Assembly (NCBI GenBank): GCA_019421865.1
Contig: JAHZEL010000008.1
Location: 248,001-312,000, forward strand
Direction of reading: 5' to 3'
Source of the DNA: Desulfovibrionaceae bacterium
Lineage (GTDB): Bacteria; Desulfobacterota; Desulfovibrionia; Desulfovibrionales; Desulfovibrionaceae
Length of the DNA: 64,000 nucleotides
Shown: positions 17,336-26,015 of the stretch, in pieces
Numbering within the stretch: position 1 is the stretch's first letter
Layout of the letters: the number at the start of each line of letters is the position of its first letter
Notes under the pieces: model-generated
Told to the model about the DNA's origin: nothing
Databases searched by the model: none
What the model saw: only the letters and a program-made list of their open reading frames with translations
Program-made: the position numbers and the translations under genes

Positions 17336-18340
17336 ATGCGTCCCTCTTCTCTTCATTTCATCGTTCTCGGTCTTCTGGCTCTGTCGCTTTCCGCCTGCTC
17401 GGTCAGAAACACGATGCCCCAGGCTCCTACCGGACAGGTGGAAGGTCCGTCCGCATCGTTGCAAGCCGTCGCGGGCGAAAGGATCTCGTGGCAGCAGACC
17501 TGGCAGGATCTCTCCATAAAGCTTCAAAGAGACGGACTCGATCCCGCGTTTGCCAAAAAAATCTTTGCCTCGCTGGATATGCCGCCCTCTTCCGTTCCCA
17601 TGGGAATCAAGGTCCGGGAGCTCTATACCAACGCCTATCTTCCCAAACCGAAGGCAAGGCCGCAGAAGCCCATTGAAACCAAACTCGGCATTCCCGGACC
17701 CTGGTTCAAGGGCGTGGTTACCACGGCGAACGCCAAGGCCTGCAAGGATTTCATGAACAAGCACGCCGTCGCCTTTGCCAGAGCCGAACTGAATTACGGC
17801 GTGCCTTCGGAAGTGGCGGCGGCGCTGCTCTTCGTGGAAACCCGACTCGGCGGATACCTCGGCAAACACAACGCATTCCACATGCTGGCAAGCATGTCCG
17901 TGACCAGAAATCCCGCCGATATTCCCGAATATATCGAAAAGCTGCAGGGCGCCGATCAGCATCTGCCCTGGATCCGGGATAAAATGGAAATCAAGGCGAA
18001 CTGGGCCTACGGAGAACTGAAGGCGCTGCTGCTCTACTGCCAGGCCAACGGCCTCGATCCGCTCAAGATCAAAGGCTCCGTCTATGGAGCCATCGGTCTT
18101 TGCCAGTTCATGCCCAGCAACATTGCCCGGTACGGTGTGGACGGCAACGGCGACGGCATCATCGATCTGTTCTCCGTCGACGATGCGGTGGCCAGTCTGA
18201 GCAACTATCTGCGCAGAAACGGCTGGCGTTCAGGACTGAGCATCGAAAGGCAGACACGGGTGCTCCGTTCCTACAATGCGATGGACATTTACGCGCATAC
18301 CATTCTTGCGCTTGCCAAGACCATCCGGCAGCTCGGATAG
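17336..18340 (+). CDS. MltB-like lytic murein transglycosylase, lipoprotein
   Basis: A 334-residue outer-membrane lipoprotein. The signal peptide ends in the lipobox LSAC (Cys at about residue 20). The SLT_2 domain includes the catalytic Glu in ALLFVETRLGGYLGKH (about 165), then AIGLCQFMPSNIARYGVDGN and a C-terminal SNYLRRNGW. It cleaves the MurNAc-GlcNAc bond with anhydro-MurNAc formation. ATG 17336 has an AAGGA site 9 bases upstream. The frame is open upstream but only as non-conserved sequence. Confidence 0.92.
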   Translation: MRPSSLHFIVLGLLALSLSACSVRNTMPQAPTGQVEGPSASLQAVAGERISWQQTWQDLSIKLQRDGLDPAFAKKIFASLDMPPSSVPMGIKVRELYTNAYLPKPKARPQKPIETKLGIPGPWFKGVVTTANAKACKDFMNKHAVAFARAELNYGVPSEVAAALLFVETRLGGYLGKHNAFHMLASMSVTRNPADIPEYIEKLQGADQHLPWIRDKMEIKANWAYGELKALLLYCQANGLDPLKIKGSVYGAIGLCQFMPSNIARYGVDGNGDGIIDLFSVDDAVASLSNYLRRNGWRSGLSIERQTRVLRSYNAMDIYAHTILALAKTIRQLG

Positions 18341-18432
18341 CTTCTCCCAAAAGCCCGAACCCACCGGAGCAGACGACACGTCAGCCCCCGGAAGCGGCAC
18401 GCTGTCTTCCCATTCCCCAACGTTAACGCCAT

Positions 18433-18471
18433 AAAAAAGCTGCCGAAGATATGTCTTCGGCAGCTTTTCTG
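18433..18471 (-). terminator. Bidirectional terminator between the transglycosylase and trigger factor genes
   Basis: A 15-base-pair inverted repeat (18435-18449 with 18454-18468) lies between A-rich and T-rich flanks. It can stop transcription from both convergent genes. Confidence 0.88.
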
Positions 18472-18495
18472 TACTAAGCGTATGTCATCAATCTG

Positions 18496-19836
18496 CTACG
18501 CCTGACCCTCATCCTTCCGTATTTCGGAAAAAGGTCTCAGCATGGGAGATTCCGCCATGACCTTGCGGGCGGCGCCGTACAGGCGGTCCAGAGCTCTGTC
18601 GGCAATCATGCGTTCCTGCATGGCCGTAATGACACCCGCCTCCCATATGGTTTTACGCAGATCTTCATAATTCTGACCCGTTCCCTTGGTCATGGCCCGG
18701 ACGGCGTCTTCCGCCTCCTTGCCGCTGACCGAGATGCCTTCCTTCTGAGCAAGCGCAAGAAGGAACGTATGTCCCTTGGCCTTCTTGCGGGCAAAGGCCA
18801 TGGACTCATCATGCATATGCTCGAGCATCTCGCGGATGGTATTCTCATCGGCGTGCTGCTTCTTCAGATAGTGTTCCGCATCGCGCTGATGCTCGCGGTA
18901 AAAGCGCTGCACAAGGCTTTCCGGCAGCGGGAACTCACGCGTGGCAAGAAGCTCCTCCATGAGCTGATGCTTGCCCTCGCGCTGGATCTGCCGCATACGG
19001 GCGGCAAAGGTCTGCTGCCATACTTCCTGCTTGAGCTCATCAAAAGTCTTGAAGCCGAGCTGCTGCGCCGTTTCATCGGTAAGAGGAGGCAGAACCTCGC
19101 GCTGAATGCGGCGCAGAACGACGTCCAGCTGCACCTCGCGTCCGCGGAACACGGGGTCGGGATAGTTGTCCGGGCAGGTCATGGTGCCGTGCCCTTCTTC
19201 TCCCACGTTCAGGCCGCGGACAATGGGATCCATTTCCGGGGCTGCGGTTCCGGGCTGCACGGGAAGAAGCTGAAGACGAAAATTATCGGCCGTCATGCCC
19301 GGCAGGGACTGCCCGTCCACGGTTCCCCGCACATCCACGGTCAGAAGGTCGTTGTCTTCGGGCTTACGGTCGGTGACATCCTCGTATCTGGCCAGACGAC
19401 GAAGCGCCTGATCGAGCATGGCGTTCAGCGCCTCTTCCTGCGGAGCGGGATCAGCCACCGTAACGGAGAGCGTGTCGAGATCGGGAATATCCACCTCCGG
19501 CAGCACATCAAACGACGAAGAAAAAGAAAATTCCTTTCCTTCTTCCGCCGCGGGGCCCCGATACTGCGTAGGATACAGCGGACGGATCCCCTCCTTGGCG
19601 AGGATGGACATCATGGTATCGTCGGCCAGAATTTCCGTGGCGTCGGCCGCGACGCGGGAGGCAAAACGGCTCTTGATGACATTTACCGGCACCTTGCCCA
19701 CGCGGAACCCCGGCAGATTCATGCCCTTTCCGATATTTTTGGCCGCACGCTCAAAGGCCTTCTTCACTTCATCGGCAGAACAGGTCACCGACAGTGAAAC
19801 GGATGCGGGAGAAGTGTTGTCTATGCTGTATTCCAT
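18496..19836 (-). CDS. tig: Trigger factor
   Basis: A 446-residue ribosome-bound chaperone and peptidyl-prolyl isomerase. The N-terminal ribosome-docking loop is GFRVGKVP (about 44-51), the FKBP-like domain spans about 150-245 (MDPIVRGLNVGEEGHGTMTC), and the C-terminal helical arms complete the protein. Length is normal. It is transcribed toward a strong terminator. The usual clpP-clpX neighbours are missing; instead a second trigger-factor-like gene lies 172 bases upstream on the same strand. Confidence 0.95.
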   Translation of the reverse strand: MEYSIDNTSPASVSLSVTCSADEVKKAFERAAKNIGKGMNLPGFRVGKVPVNVIKSRFASRVAADATEILADDTMMSILAKEGIRPLYPTQYRGPAAEEGKEFSFSSSFDVLPEVDIPDLDTLSVTVADPAPQEEALNAMLDQALRRLARYEDVTDRKPEDNDLLTVDVRGTVDGQSLPGMTADNFRLQLLPVQPGTAAPEMDPIVRGLNVGEEGHGTMTCPDNYPDPVFRGREVQLDVVLRRIQREVLPPLTDETAQQLGFKTFDELKQEVWQQTFAARMRQIQREGKHQLMEELLATREFPLPESLVQRFYREHQRDAEHYLKKQHADENTIREMLEHMHDESMAFARKKAKGHTFLLALAQKEGISVSGKEAEDAVRAMTKGTGQNYEDLRKTIWEAGVITAMQERMIADRALDRLYGAARKVMAESPMLRPFSEIRKDEGQA

Positions 19837-20008
19837 GAACGAGTCTCCTCTGTGGACGACAATAATCGAGTTGTATTTTCAAGGCAGGCATGCCGGGGCC
19901 GGCCGTTCGGCACAAGTCTCATTTCGCCATGACGGCGACTTGTATTTCCCGCCGCACCATGATGGCGCATGCGGGATAAACGACCGTCACACAGCGCTAT
20001 GCTTCCCG

Positions 20009-21289
20009 TTACGGCCTGTATACCGTTTTCATAAGTTCGCTCAGCGCTCTGTCTTCCAGCATGGCGGCACGAAGCTCATAAAGCTCGCCGCTGCGGGCAA
20101 GGCTGAGACGATAAGACGCGGCATCCATGTTTCTGCGCGCGGCACGACCGGCAAGCACTCTGCCGAATTCGGCTTCGTCGATATGCATGCCCTTGCTCTC
20201 GGCCCATCCCAGAAGCAGCGCGCGGGCACGAGCCTTTCCGGCGGCAGCCTCTGCGGCTTCCTGCTTCATGACGTCAAGCGTTTCCTTCAGGCTGTCCGAC
20301 GAGTCAAACTGCTTCTGCAGATACCGGCGCGAACGCAGCATGATCTCACGCCTGCAGGCGTGCACCAGAGCTTCTGGAGCCTCGAAGCCTTCATACTTTT
20401 CCAGCGTATCGCGAAGAATACGCCTGCCTTCCGAAAAACGATGCAGTCTGTCCATCTCCAGCGCGCGGGCATGAGCGCTGCGCCTGAGCGCCTGCTCGTC
20501 GTGGAATCCCAGCTTCCGGGCCAGATCGTCCGTCAGTGGCGGAAGCTCTTCCCGCTCCATGCTCCGGAGCGTCACGACAAGCTCGATCTTCCTGCCGCGC
20601 ATGGAAGGATCAGGGTAGTTGTCCGGACAAAGCGTGGAACCCGTCCCCGTTTCCCCGACCTGCAGTCCCCGCACTACGGGATCCAGATCCGGCACCTTTT
20701 CGCCGGGACGGGGAGGCATGAGTCTGATCCGGCACACGCCAGTATTCATGCCGGGAACAGTCCGGCCGTCCATCCGACCCGTCACCTCGGCTTCCACAAG
20801 ATCGCCGTCCTGGGGACGTCCCTCGGTCACGACGACTTTGCGCCCTTCACGACTCAGAATCTCCCGCAGGAAAAGCTCTTCCTGCACGGGATCCGCCTGC
20901 GCTTCCTCAACCGGAACATGCAGCTCTTCCAGATCCGGCAGTTCCTTCGGCTCAATAACGCCGAACGTCACGGAAAAAGCAAATCCCTGTCCGCGGCGGG
21001 CGGTTTCGCCTTCATAGGTATACGCGGTTGCAGGAATCAGCTTTTCCGAGGCAAGCGCCTGCTCTGCTGCACGCGAAACAAGCATATCCGTTGCCGTATC
21101 GGAAATCTGCTGGAAAAACTGCTTTTCCAGTACCTCCAGAGGAGCCTTTCCGGGACGGAAGCCCGGCATGCGGAAGGAGGCAGCAAAAGGCGCCGCGGCA
21201 CTCTTCCAGGCCGCAAGCACCTCATCGGCCGAAAAAAAGCAGGAAAGACGACGCCATCCGCCGTCACTCTTTTCTATCTGATATTCCAT
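20009..21289 (-). CDS. Second trigger-factor-like protein (tandem paralog)
   Basis: A 426-residue paralog of the next gene downstream. It keeps all three trigger factor domains, including the ribosome-docking loop GFRPGKAP (about 45-52) and the block DPVVRGLQVGETGTGSTLCP, which lines up with DPIVRGLNVGEEGHGTMTCP in the other copy; both also share ELPPLTDD-type linkers. It starts MEYQIEKSDG, again like MEYSIDN in tig. It is more basic and divergent in the C-terminal arms. It may be a specialised chaperone with other clients, or a redundant duplicate. Confidence 0.9.
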   Translation of the reverse strand: MEYQIEKSDGGWRRLSCFFSADEVLAAWKSAAAPFAASFRMPGFRPGKAPLEVLEKQFFQQISDTATDMLVSRAAEQALASEKLIPATAYTYEGETARRGQGFAFSVTFGVIEPKELPDLEELHVPVEEAQADPVQEELFLREILSREGRKVVVTEGRPQDGDLVEAEVTGRMDGRTVPGMNTGVCRIRLMPPRPGEKVPDLDPVVRGLQVGETGTGSTLCPDNYPDPSMRGRKIELVVTLRSMEREELPPLTDDLARKLGFHDEQALRRSAHARALEMDRLHRFSEGRRILRDTLEKYEGFEAPEALVHACRREIMLRSRRYLQKQFDSSDSLKETLDVMKQEAAEAAAGKARARALLLGWAESKGMHIDEAEFGRVLAGRAARRNMDAASYRLSLARSGELYELRAAMLEDRALSELMKTVYRP

Positions 21290-21365
21290 AATACTATACT
21301 CAACACTCGTCAGTCGTTATTTCCGATCAAAGGCAAAGGGGCCGTGTCCTGGCTGCTGCTCCGCA

Positions 21366-21827
21366 TCACGGGCGAGGAGCCTTCTCTTCCATTTCAGAGG
21401 CGACGCCCATGATGAGTTCCACATGTCCCGTCTTTTCTTCCACGCGCTCCCCGATCACCGTCATGCCGTGCTTACGATAAAACGCCACGGCCCGGCAGTT
21501 TTCCCTGTACACGCACAGCGTAAGATCCGGATGCATTCTTCTGGCAATGCGGAACATCCGGCTGCCCAGACCACGCCCCTGCGCTTCGGGAACGACAAAA
21601 AGCGCCGCCAGAAACGTATCGACAAAGGCCAGAAAGGCATCCGGCCTTCCGGTTGCATCGTCGATGTGCAGCACGATTTCATCACTCATGGGAAGATACA
21701 GAGTACGCATGTCTTCCGCCGCGCGCTCCCAGAAGTCACGGGGAATGAAATCATGCGCCTGCAGCGACGCTGCCAGCCACACATTGACGACATCCTCCAT
21801 GTCTTCTTTCTGAAAGGGACGTATCAT
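21366..21827 (-). CDS. GNAT-family N-acetyltransferase
   Basis: A 153-residue GNAT protein. The acetyl-CoA pyrophosphate loop is VVPEAQGRGLGSRMF (about 84-98), the following strand has LCVYRENCRAVAFYRKHGM, and the end IGERVEEKTGHVELIM matches the YjaB/YhbS-like group. The acceptor is unknown. The start ATG at 21827 (MIRPFQKEDME) is the canonical GNAT beginning; the frame runs on far upstream over another gene and was trimmed. It lies 77 bases from the second trigger factor gene's start. Confidence 0.87.
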   Translation of the reverse strand: MIRPFQKEDMEDVVNVWLAASLQAHDFIPRDFWERAAEDMRTLYLPMSDEIVLHIDDATGRPDAFLAFVDTFLAALFVVPEAQGRGLGSRMFRIARRMHPDLTLCVYRENCRAVAFYRKHGMTVIGERVEEKTGHVELIMGVASEMEEKAPRP

Positions 21828-22133
21828 AATGCCTCCGGCGCCGATATTGTAACAGATCAGAAGGAATGGCAAGGCAGGCTTGCACTTGATGCAGGCTCGT
21901 GTCATGCTGCGCACTCGACAGCGGGAAGATTGAACCCGTCCGTTCCGAAGACGTCGGCAGAGCGCCGGGCACCCCCAAAACGCTTCCGATGCCCGCCGTC
22001 CGGCTGCCCATGACTTCCGGCGGAAAATTTCCCGCCCGTTCCCGACATCGTATCCATATGACGATCCGGGGTCATGAACCGCCATTTCGAGGGGACGACA
22101 CTCCCCATGCAAACGTTCAGAGAGGTCATCATC
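21828..22133. other. 306-base gap between GNAT and EF-hand genes
   Basis: No gene I can support. The two flanking genes are divergent, so promoters for both should be here. The in-frame ATGs at 22074 and 22107 could extend the EF-hand protein N-terminally, but its signal peptide starts cleanly at 22134. Confidence 0.45.
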
Positions 22134-22610
22134 ATGCACATCATCGCTGCCGGGGCTGCGGCCCTTGCTCTCATGCTTACCTGTTCCGGTGCTCCTGCTC
22201 TTGCCATGCCCGGCAGTCAGGGCGGCTCCGCCCCTCATGCCTCCGATCCCGTGGCGCGCTTCAACGAAATGGATACCGACCACGACGGAAACCTGACCTG
22301 GGAAGAACTTTCCGCCGCACGCCCCAACCTCAACCGCAACGCCTTCGATACCATCGATACCGACCATAACGGCTCCATCTGCGTCAACGAGTGGAAAGCC
22401 TTTTCCGCCGGACACGGCGGCGCCGTATCCATGCCCGACATGGAAAGCATGATGAAGGCCATGAAGGGAGCGGGCGGCGCTCCCCGTATGGAAGGCGGCA
22501 TGCCGCTCATCATGCCTCCGTCCGGTGCGGAGCCTTCCGGCAAGGCTGCTCCGGCAACCGGCGCCTCCCATGCCATGCCTCTCATCACGCCGCCTTCCGA
22601 AGGAAAATAA
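22134..22610 (+). CDS. Secreted EF-hand calcium-binding protein
   Basis: A 158-residue exported protein. The signal peptide is MHIIAAGAAALALMLTCSGA with cleavage after ALA. Two EF-hand loops are visible: DTDHDGNLTWEE (about 49-60) and DTDHNGSICVNE (about 74-85), both with Asp/Asn/Glu at the metal-ligand positions. A Met/Pro/Gly-rich tail with the repeat MPLI(M/T)PPS follows. The role is probably Ca2+ buffering or a Ca2+-dependent interaction in the periplasm. An AGAGAGG site lies before ATG 22134. It ends one base before the start of the next gene. Confidence 0.85.
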   Translation: MHIIAAGAAALALMLTCSGAPALAMPGSQGGSAPHASDPVARFNEMDTDHDGNLTWEELSAARPNLNRNAFDTIDTDHNGSICVNEWKAFSAGHGGAVSMPDMESMMKAMKGAGGAPRMEGGMPLIMPPSGAEPSGKAAPATGASHAMPLITPPSEGK

Positions 22611-22611
22611 C

Positions 22612-23802
22612 ATGAAAGACGCATCCATACTCGTTCATGCGGGACGCGCCCCTCTGCGTGTGGGCGGCCCCGTCAACATGCCCGTGCACAGAGCGTCGAC
22701 CATCGTGGCTCCCACGCTCGAGGAGTTCGACGCCAACGAAGCCGGAGACTCGAAATTCAGCAACGTCTGCTACGGTGCCATGGGTACGGAAAACGCCTTT
22801 GCCCTGTGCGATGCGGTCAACAGGCTGGAACAGGGCGCCGGATCCATGGTGACGAGCTCCGGTCTGGCCGCCTGCACCCAGTCTCTGCTGGCCTTCGTGG
22901 GCGCAGGCGATCATGTGCTTGTACCCGACAGCGTCTACGGCCCGCAGAGAGCCTTCTGCGACAGCATTCTGCGGCGTTACGGCGTGGAAACCACGTTCTA
23001 TGATCCGCGCATCGGTGCAGGCATCGAGGTGCTCATCAAGGCCAATACCCGCGTCATCTACACGGAATCGCCCGGCTCGCTCACCTTCGAGATGCAGGAC
23101 ATCCCCGCCATCGTCAAGGCGGCGCACGCCCACAGCGCCATCGTCATCATGGACAACACCTGGGCCGGACCGCTGTACTTCAAGCCTCTTGCCGCAGGCG
23201 TGGACATCTGCGTGGAAGCCGCCACGAAGTTCATTGCCGGGCACTCCGATCTCGTCATGGGCATCATCACCGCCCGGACAAGAGAACTTTATCTGCGCAT
23301 GCGTTCCTTCTGCATGCAGATGGGGGAAATTGCCTCTCCCGACGACTGCTATCTGGCGCTGCGCGGCCTGCGCACCATGGAAGTGCGCATGGAAAGACAG
23401 TCCGCCAGCGCGCTGGAACTTGCCCGCTGGCTGCAGCAGCGCCCGGAAGTCACTCAGGTGCTCTATCCTCCGCTGGAAGACGATCCCGGTCACGAAATCT
23501 GGGCCCGGGACTTCAGAGGCGCAGGCTCTCTGTTCTCCATCGTGCTGCCCAAAACGAACAAAAAGGCCGTGGCCGCCATGCTCGACGGCTATCGGATGTT
23601 CAGCATAGGCGCAAGCTGGGGCGGATACGACAGTCTGGTGCAGCACTGCCATCCGGAACGCACGGCGCTGAACCGCGTGGAACCCGCCTGGAACGGAGAC
23701 AACTGTACCCTGATCCGCTATGCCGTGGGTCTGGAAGACGTGGAAGACCTGAAAGCCGATCTGGACGAAGGATTCCGGCGTCTGCGCGAAGCCTCCGCAT
23801 AA
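22612..23802 (+). CDS. metC: Cystathionine beta-lyase-like PLP enzyme
   Basis: A 396-residue Cys/Met-metabolism PLP enzyme (fold type I). The Schiff-base Lys is in EAATKFIAGHSDLVMG (about residue 207), with the phosphate-binding region TSSGLAACT and the Asp of IVIMDNTWAG. The C-terminal SIGASWGGYDSLV block is like that of proteobacterial MetC, which cleaves cystathionine to homocysteine, pyruvate and ammonia. Other C-S lyase activity, including H2S release from cysteine, is possible. It follows the EF-hand gene with a single-base gap; no Met genes are adjacent. Confidence 0.88.
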   Translation: MKDASILVHAGRAPLRVGGPVNMPVHRASTIVAPTLEEFDANEAGDSKFSNVCYGAMGTENAFALCDAVNRLEQGAGSMVTSSGLAACTQSLLAFVGAGDHVLVPDSVYGPQRAFCDSILRRYGVETTFYDPRIGAGIEVLIKANTRVIYTESPGSLTFEMQDIPAIVKAAHAHSAIVIMDNTWAGPLYFKPLAAGVDICVEAATKFIAGHSDLVMGIITARTRELYLRMRSFCMQMGEIASPDDCYLALRGLRTMEVRMERQSASALELARWLQQRPEVTQVLYPPLEDDPGHEIWARDFRGAGSLFSIVLPKTNKKAVAAMLDGYRMFSIGASWGGYDSLVQHCHPERTALNRVEPAWNGDNCTLIRYAVGLEDVEDLKADLDEGFRRLREASA

Positions 23803-23877
23803 CGGCCCGGAAAAATTCTGCCATTCCGCCGTGTTTGCCGAGCGGAGCACAAAAAGGGAAATGTTTTCTCCGCTCCA

Positions 23878-23906
23878 TTGACAAAGTTCATGGCCGTTCC
23901 TATTTT
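23878..23906 (+). promoter_or_regulatory. Sigma-70 type promoter of the HesB-like pair
   Basis: TTGACA (23878-23883), a 17-base spacer and TATTTT (23901-23906) precede the start codon by 28 bases. An inverted repeat GAGCGGAG/CTCCGCTC sits directly upstream of the -35 box and could be an operator or part of the metC 3' end. Confidence 0.7.
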
Positions 23907-23934
23907 TACCCAAAACCAATTTCTGGAGACTTAC

Positions 23935-24252
23935 ATGATCAATCTTTCCGATGCTGCCCGTCAGGAGCTCGAGGCGTTCTTCGCCGACAAGCCCAAGTCC
24001 GGTATCCGCGTCTATCTTGCCCCCGGCGGCTGAAGCGGCCCCCGTCTGGCACTGGCTCTGGATGAGCCTACTGATAACGACAAGGCCTTTGACGTCAACG
24101 GTTTCACCTTCTGCCTGGAGCAGTCGCTGCTCGAACGTATCGGCGGCGTAAAAATCGACGTGAGCTACATGGGCTTCATCGTCGAACCGGAAATTCCGCT
24201 TCAGGGCGGAAGCAGCTGCGGCAGCTGCGGCAGCTCCTGCGGCAGTCACTGA
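23935..24252 (+). CDS. HesB/IscA-like selenoprotein (UGA = Sec33)
   Basis: A 105-residue HesB-like A-type iron-sulfur carrier relative. The frame has an internal TGA at 24031-24033 (codon 33) in the context LAPGG-U-SGPRLALALDEP. The next gene encodes the same motif with Cys at this position (LAPGG-C-SGPRIGLALDEP). This is the first conserved Cys of A-type carriers, a metal or cluster ligand. The protein continues without disruption to YMGFIVEPEIPLQGGSSCGS and a Cys/Gly/Ser tail. A SECIS-like hairpin follows the UGA. HesB-like proteins are a known prokaryotic selenoprotein family. Start ATG 23935 has a CTGGAG site. A nonsense-mutated pseudogene is less likely. Confidence 0.9.
24054..24068 (+). 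promoter_or_regulatory. Predicted bacterial SECIS hairpin
   Basis: The RNA stem GGCTC/GAGCC with loop TGGAT begins 20 bases after the UGA codon. A G-containing apical loop 16-37 bases from UGA is the published pattern of bacterial SECIS elements bound by SelB. The matching place in the Cys-encoding paralog (GCCCTCGATGAACCC) cannot form this stem. Confidence 0.75.
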
Positions 24253-24324
24253 TTTCCGTTCCGCATAAGGCTTTCGGGGAGAACTTCCTCCCCATACAAC
24301 ATCCTTACCCAACGGAGCATTCCT

Positions 24325-24663
24325 GTGTTTACTCTTACTGAAAGTGCCCGCACCGAACTCGACGCCTTTTTCGCCGACAAGGAAAAATCCGCCATCCGCA
24401 TGTATCTTGCTCCCGGCGGCTGCAGCGGGCCCCGTATCGGCCTCGCCCTCGATGAACCCAACGAACAGGACTTCGTCACCGAACAGGACGGGTATACCTT
24501 CTGTGCGACGAGAGAACTGTGGGCCACCATCGGCGGAGCCACGGTAGACGCCAGCCCCATGGGCTTTCTCGTTACGCCTGAAATCCCTCTGCCCAACATG
24601 GGCGGCGGCTGCGGCTGCTCCAGTTGCGGTAGCGGTACCTGTGGCGGCAACTGCCCTCACTGA
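24325..24663 (+). CDS. HesB/IscA-like protein, Cys paralog of the selenoprotein
   Basis: A 112-residue paralog of the preceding gene, starting with GTG 72 bases after it. It shares ES/DAAR-type N-terminus, FFADK, YLAPGGCSGPR (Cys33), ALDEP, GYTFC, and PMGFLVTPEIPLP, and ends in a Cys-rich tail (GGGCGCSSCGSGTCGGNC). It probably binds an iron-sulfur cluster or metal. A Sec form and a Cys form in tandem suggest either subfunctionalisation or a selenium-independent backup. A terminator follows. Confidence 0.88.
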   Translation: MFTLTESARTELDAFFADKEKSAIRMYLAPGGCSGPRIGLALDEPNEQDFVTEQDGYTFCATRELWATIGGATVDASPMGFLVTPEIPLPNMGGGCGCSSCGSGTCGGNCPH

Positions 24664-24717
24664 TACCGTTTGCGGAGGCCCTCAGCTCTGCTGAAGGCTG
24701 ACCGGTAAACAAAACAC

Positions 24718-24754
24718 CAGGCCGCCGTGTTTCCGCATGGCGGCCTTTTTCTTG
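24718..24754 (+). terminator. Intrinsic terminator after the HesB-like pair
   Basis: AGGCCGCC pairs with GGCGGCCT over a 12-base loop, followed by TTTTTC. Confidence 0.85.
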
Positions 24755-24890
24755 ATCATTTCCGCCGATCCACTTTTCAGCGCCTTCCGGCCGGTTCGAC
24801 AGGCCACAGGAAAAGGCGGCTCACAGCCGCTTTTCGGTACGCCGTCGCCCGACAACGCTCTTTTCCGGCAGAAACATCCGAGGATCCATC

Positions 24891-25727
24891 ATGTACTCAT
24901 TCTGGAAATTCACGCCCGGAGGCAACCCCACCATTCTTCTGAAAGCCGAGGACGTGCCGCCGAAAAAAAGAGCCTCCGTGGCCAATGCGGTCATGGATGC
25001 CCAGCACATAGGCGCGGAACAGACCGGCTATGTGAGACTTGAAGGCAAGCCCCGCCTCGACATGATGGGCGGAGAATTCTGCCTGAACGCCACCCGGTCC
25101 TTTGCCGTTCTTCTGGCCGCAAAAGGCCTGCTCACGCCGGAAGGAGACGGCTTTGCCGGATATGTGGAAGTCTCCGGCGTTAGTGAAGACGTGGCCGTCC
25201 GCGTTTTCTTCCGGGAAGGCGAACTGCCCTTTGCCGAAGCCTGCCTTCACTTCCGCAGGCTGCCCGAGCCGGAACCTCTTTCCGGGAATCTCACGCTTGT
25301 CCGGGTTCCCGGCATTGCCCACATCATTCAGGAAGGGCTACCGCCTGTCGCTGAAAAGCTGCCGGAGTTCTGCAAGCAGCAGCGCCTTCTCTGCGGCGTG
25401 GAAAAAGAAGAGGCCGCAGGCCATTTGTGGATATCCTTTCCGGAAGAACAACCCGAGTCCGAAGCGAAAGCCCTTTCACTCCGGCCCGTGGTCTGGGTAC
25501 GGGATACGAACTCTCTCTGCAGTGAAAGCGCCTGCGGCTCGGGAACGCTGGCCTGCGCTCTGGCCATGCATGCCAAAAGCGGAGCCGAACGTTATCTTGT
25601 GCGGCAGCCGAGCGGATGCAGCCTGTCGGTCAGCATGCAGAAAAACGATGGCGGCTGGGACATCTGGGTCGGAGGCCCCGTACGCATGACGGCCTGCGGG
25701 CAGACCGATCTCACCGGTATTCTCTGA
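24891..25727 (+). CDS. DapF-superfamily cofactor-independent racemase/epimerase
   Basis: A 278-residue protein with the two-lobed diaminopimelate epimerase fold. Both catalytic Cys regions are kept: GGEFCLNATRSFAVLL (about residues 64-79) and SESACGSGTLACALAM (about 213-228). The usual GNG of DapF next to the first Cys is LNA here, which separates it from true DapF and brings it nearer to the amino-acid racemases such as CntK (histidine racemase). No metallophore genes (cntL, cntM) are adjacent, so the substrate is open. Start ATG 24891 has a CGAGGA site. Confidence 0.78.
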   Translation: MYSFWKFTPGGNPTILLKAEDVPPKKRASVANAVMDAQHIGAEQTGYVRLEGKPRLDMMGGEFCLNATRSFAVLLAAKGLLTPEGDGFAGYVEVSGVSEDVAVRVFFREGELPFAEACLHFRRLPEPEPLSGNLTLVRVPGIAHIIQEGLPPVAEKLPEFCKQQRLLCGVEKEEAAGHLWISFPEEQPESEAKALSLRPVVWVRDTNSLCSESACGSGTLACALAMHAKSGAERYLVRQPSGCSLSVSMQKNDGGWDIWVGGPVRMTACGQTDLTGIL

Positions 25728-26015
25728 ATCCCCTTCTCTCTTCCGGTCAAGCGTATGCGGCAATAAAGCCGCCAGTTTCGTTCCGGCGAGGGGAAAACGG
25801 CGGCCGCACCGGGGCGCCCTGCAACGCTCCAGGCGAAAGATCCGCCGTATGCCCCGGCGTCCATGTCCCCCCCCGGAACGCTCTCCTCTGTCCGGCTGAT
25901 CTGCCGTTCATACTTTGTAACAGTTGCCCCTCCTCTTTCCCCTTGCCAACGCAGACAGGATGATTAGAGTTAACACCATAGTGTTCAACACATCAGCCTG
26001 ACGAGGGTTTCCTTC

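Noticed and set aside
19418..21412. 664-codon open frame on the plus strand
   Set aside because: Antisense to both trigger factor genes, low-complexity, no domain.
23935..24033. Reading the first HesB-like gene as a pseudogene truncated by TGA
   Set aside because: The TGA aligns with the key Cys of the paralog, the downstream sequence is fully conserved, and a SECIS-like hairpin follows, all pointing to selenocysteine.
22585..24660. 691-codon open frame on the minus strand
   Set aside because: Antisense to the MetC-like gene and the HesB-like pair; no motif, and it crosses several real gene borders.
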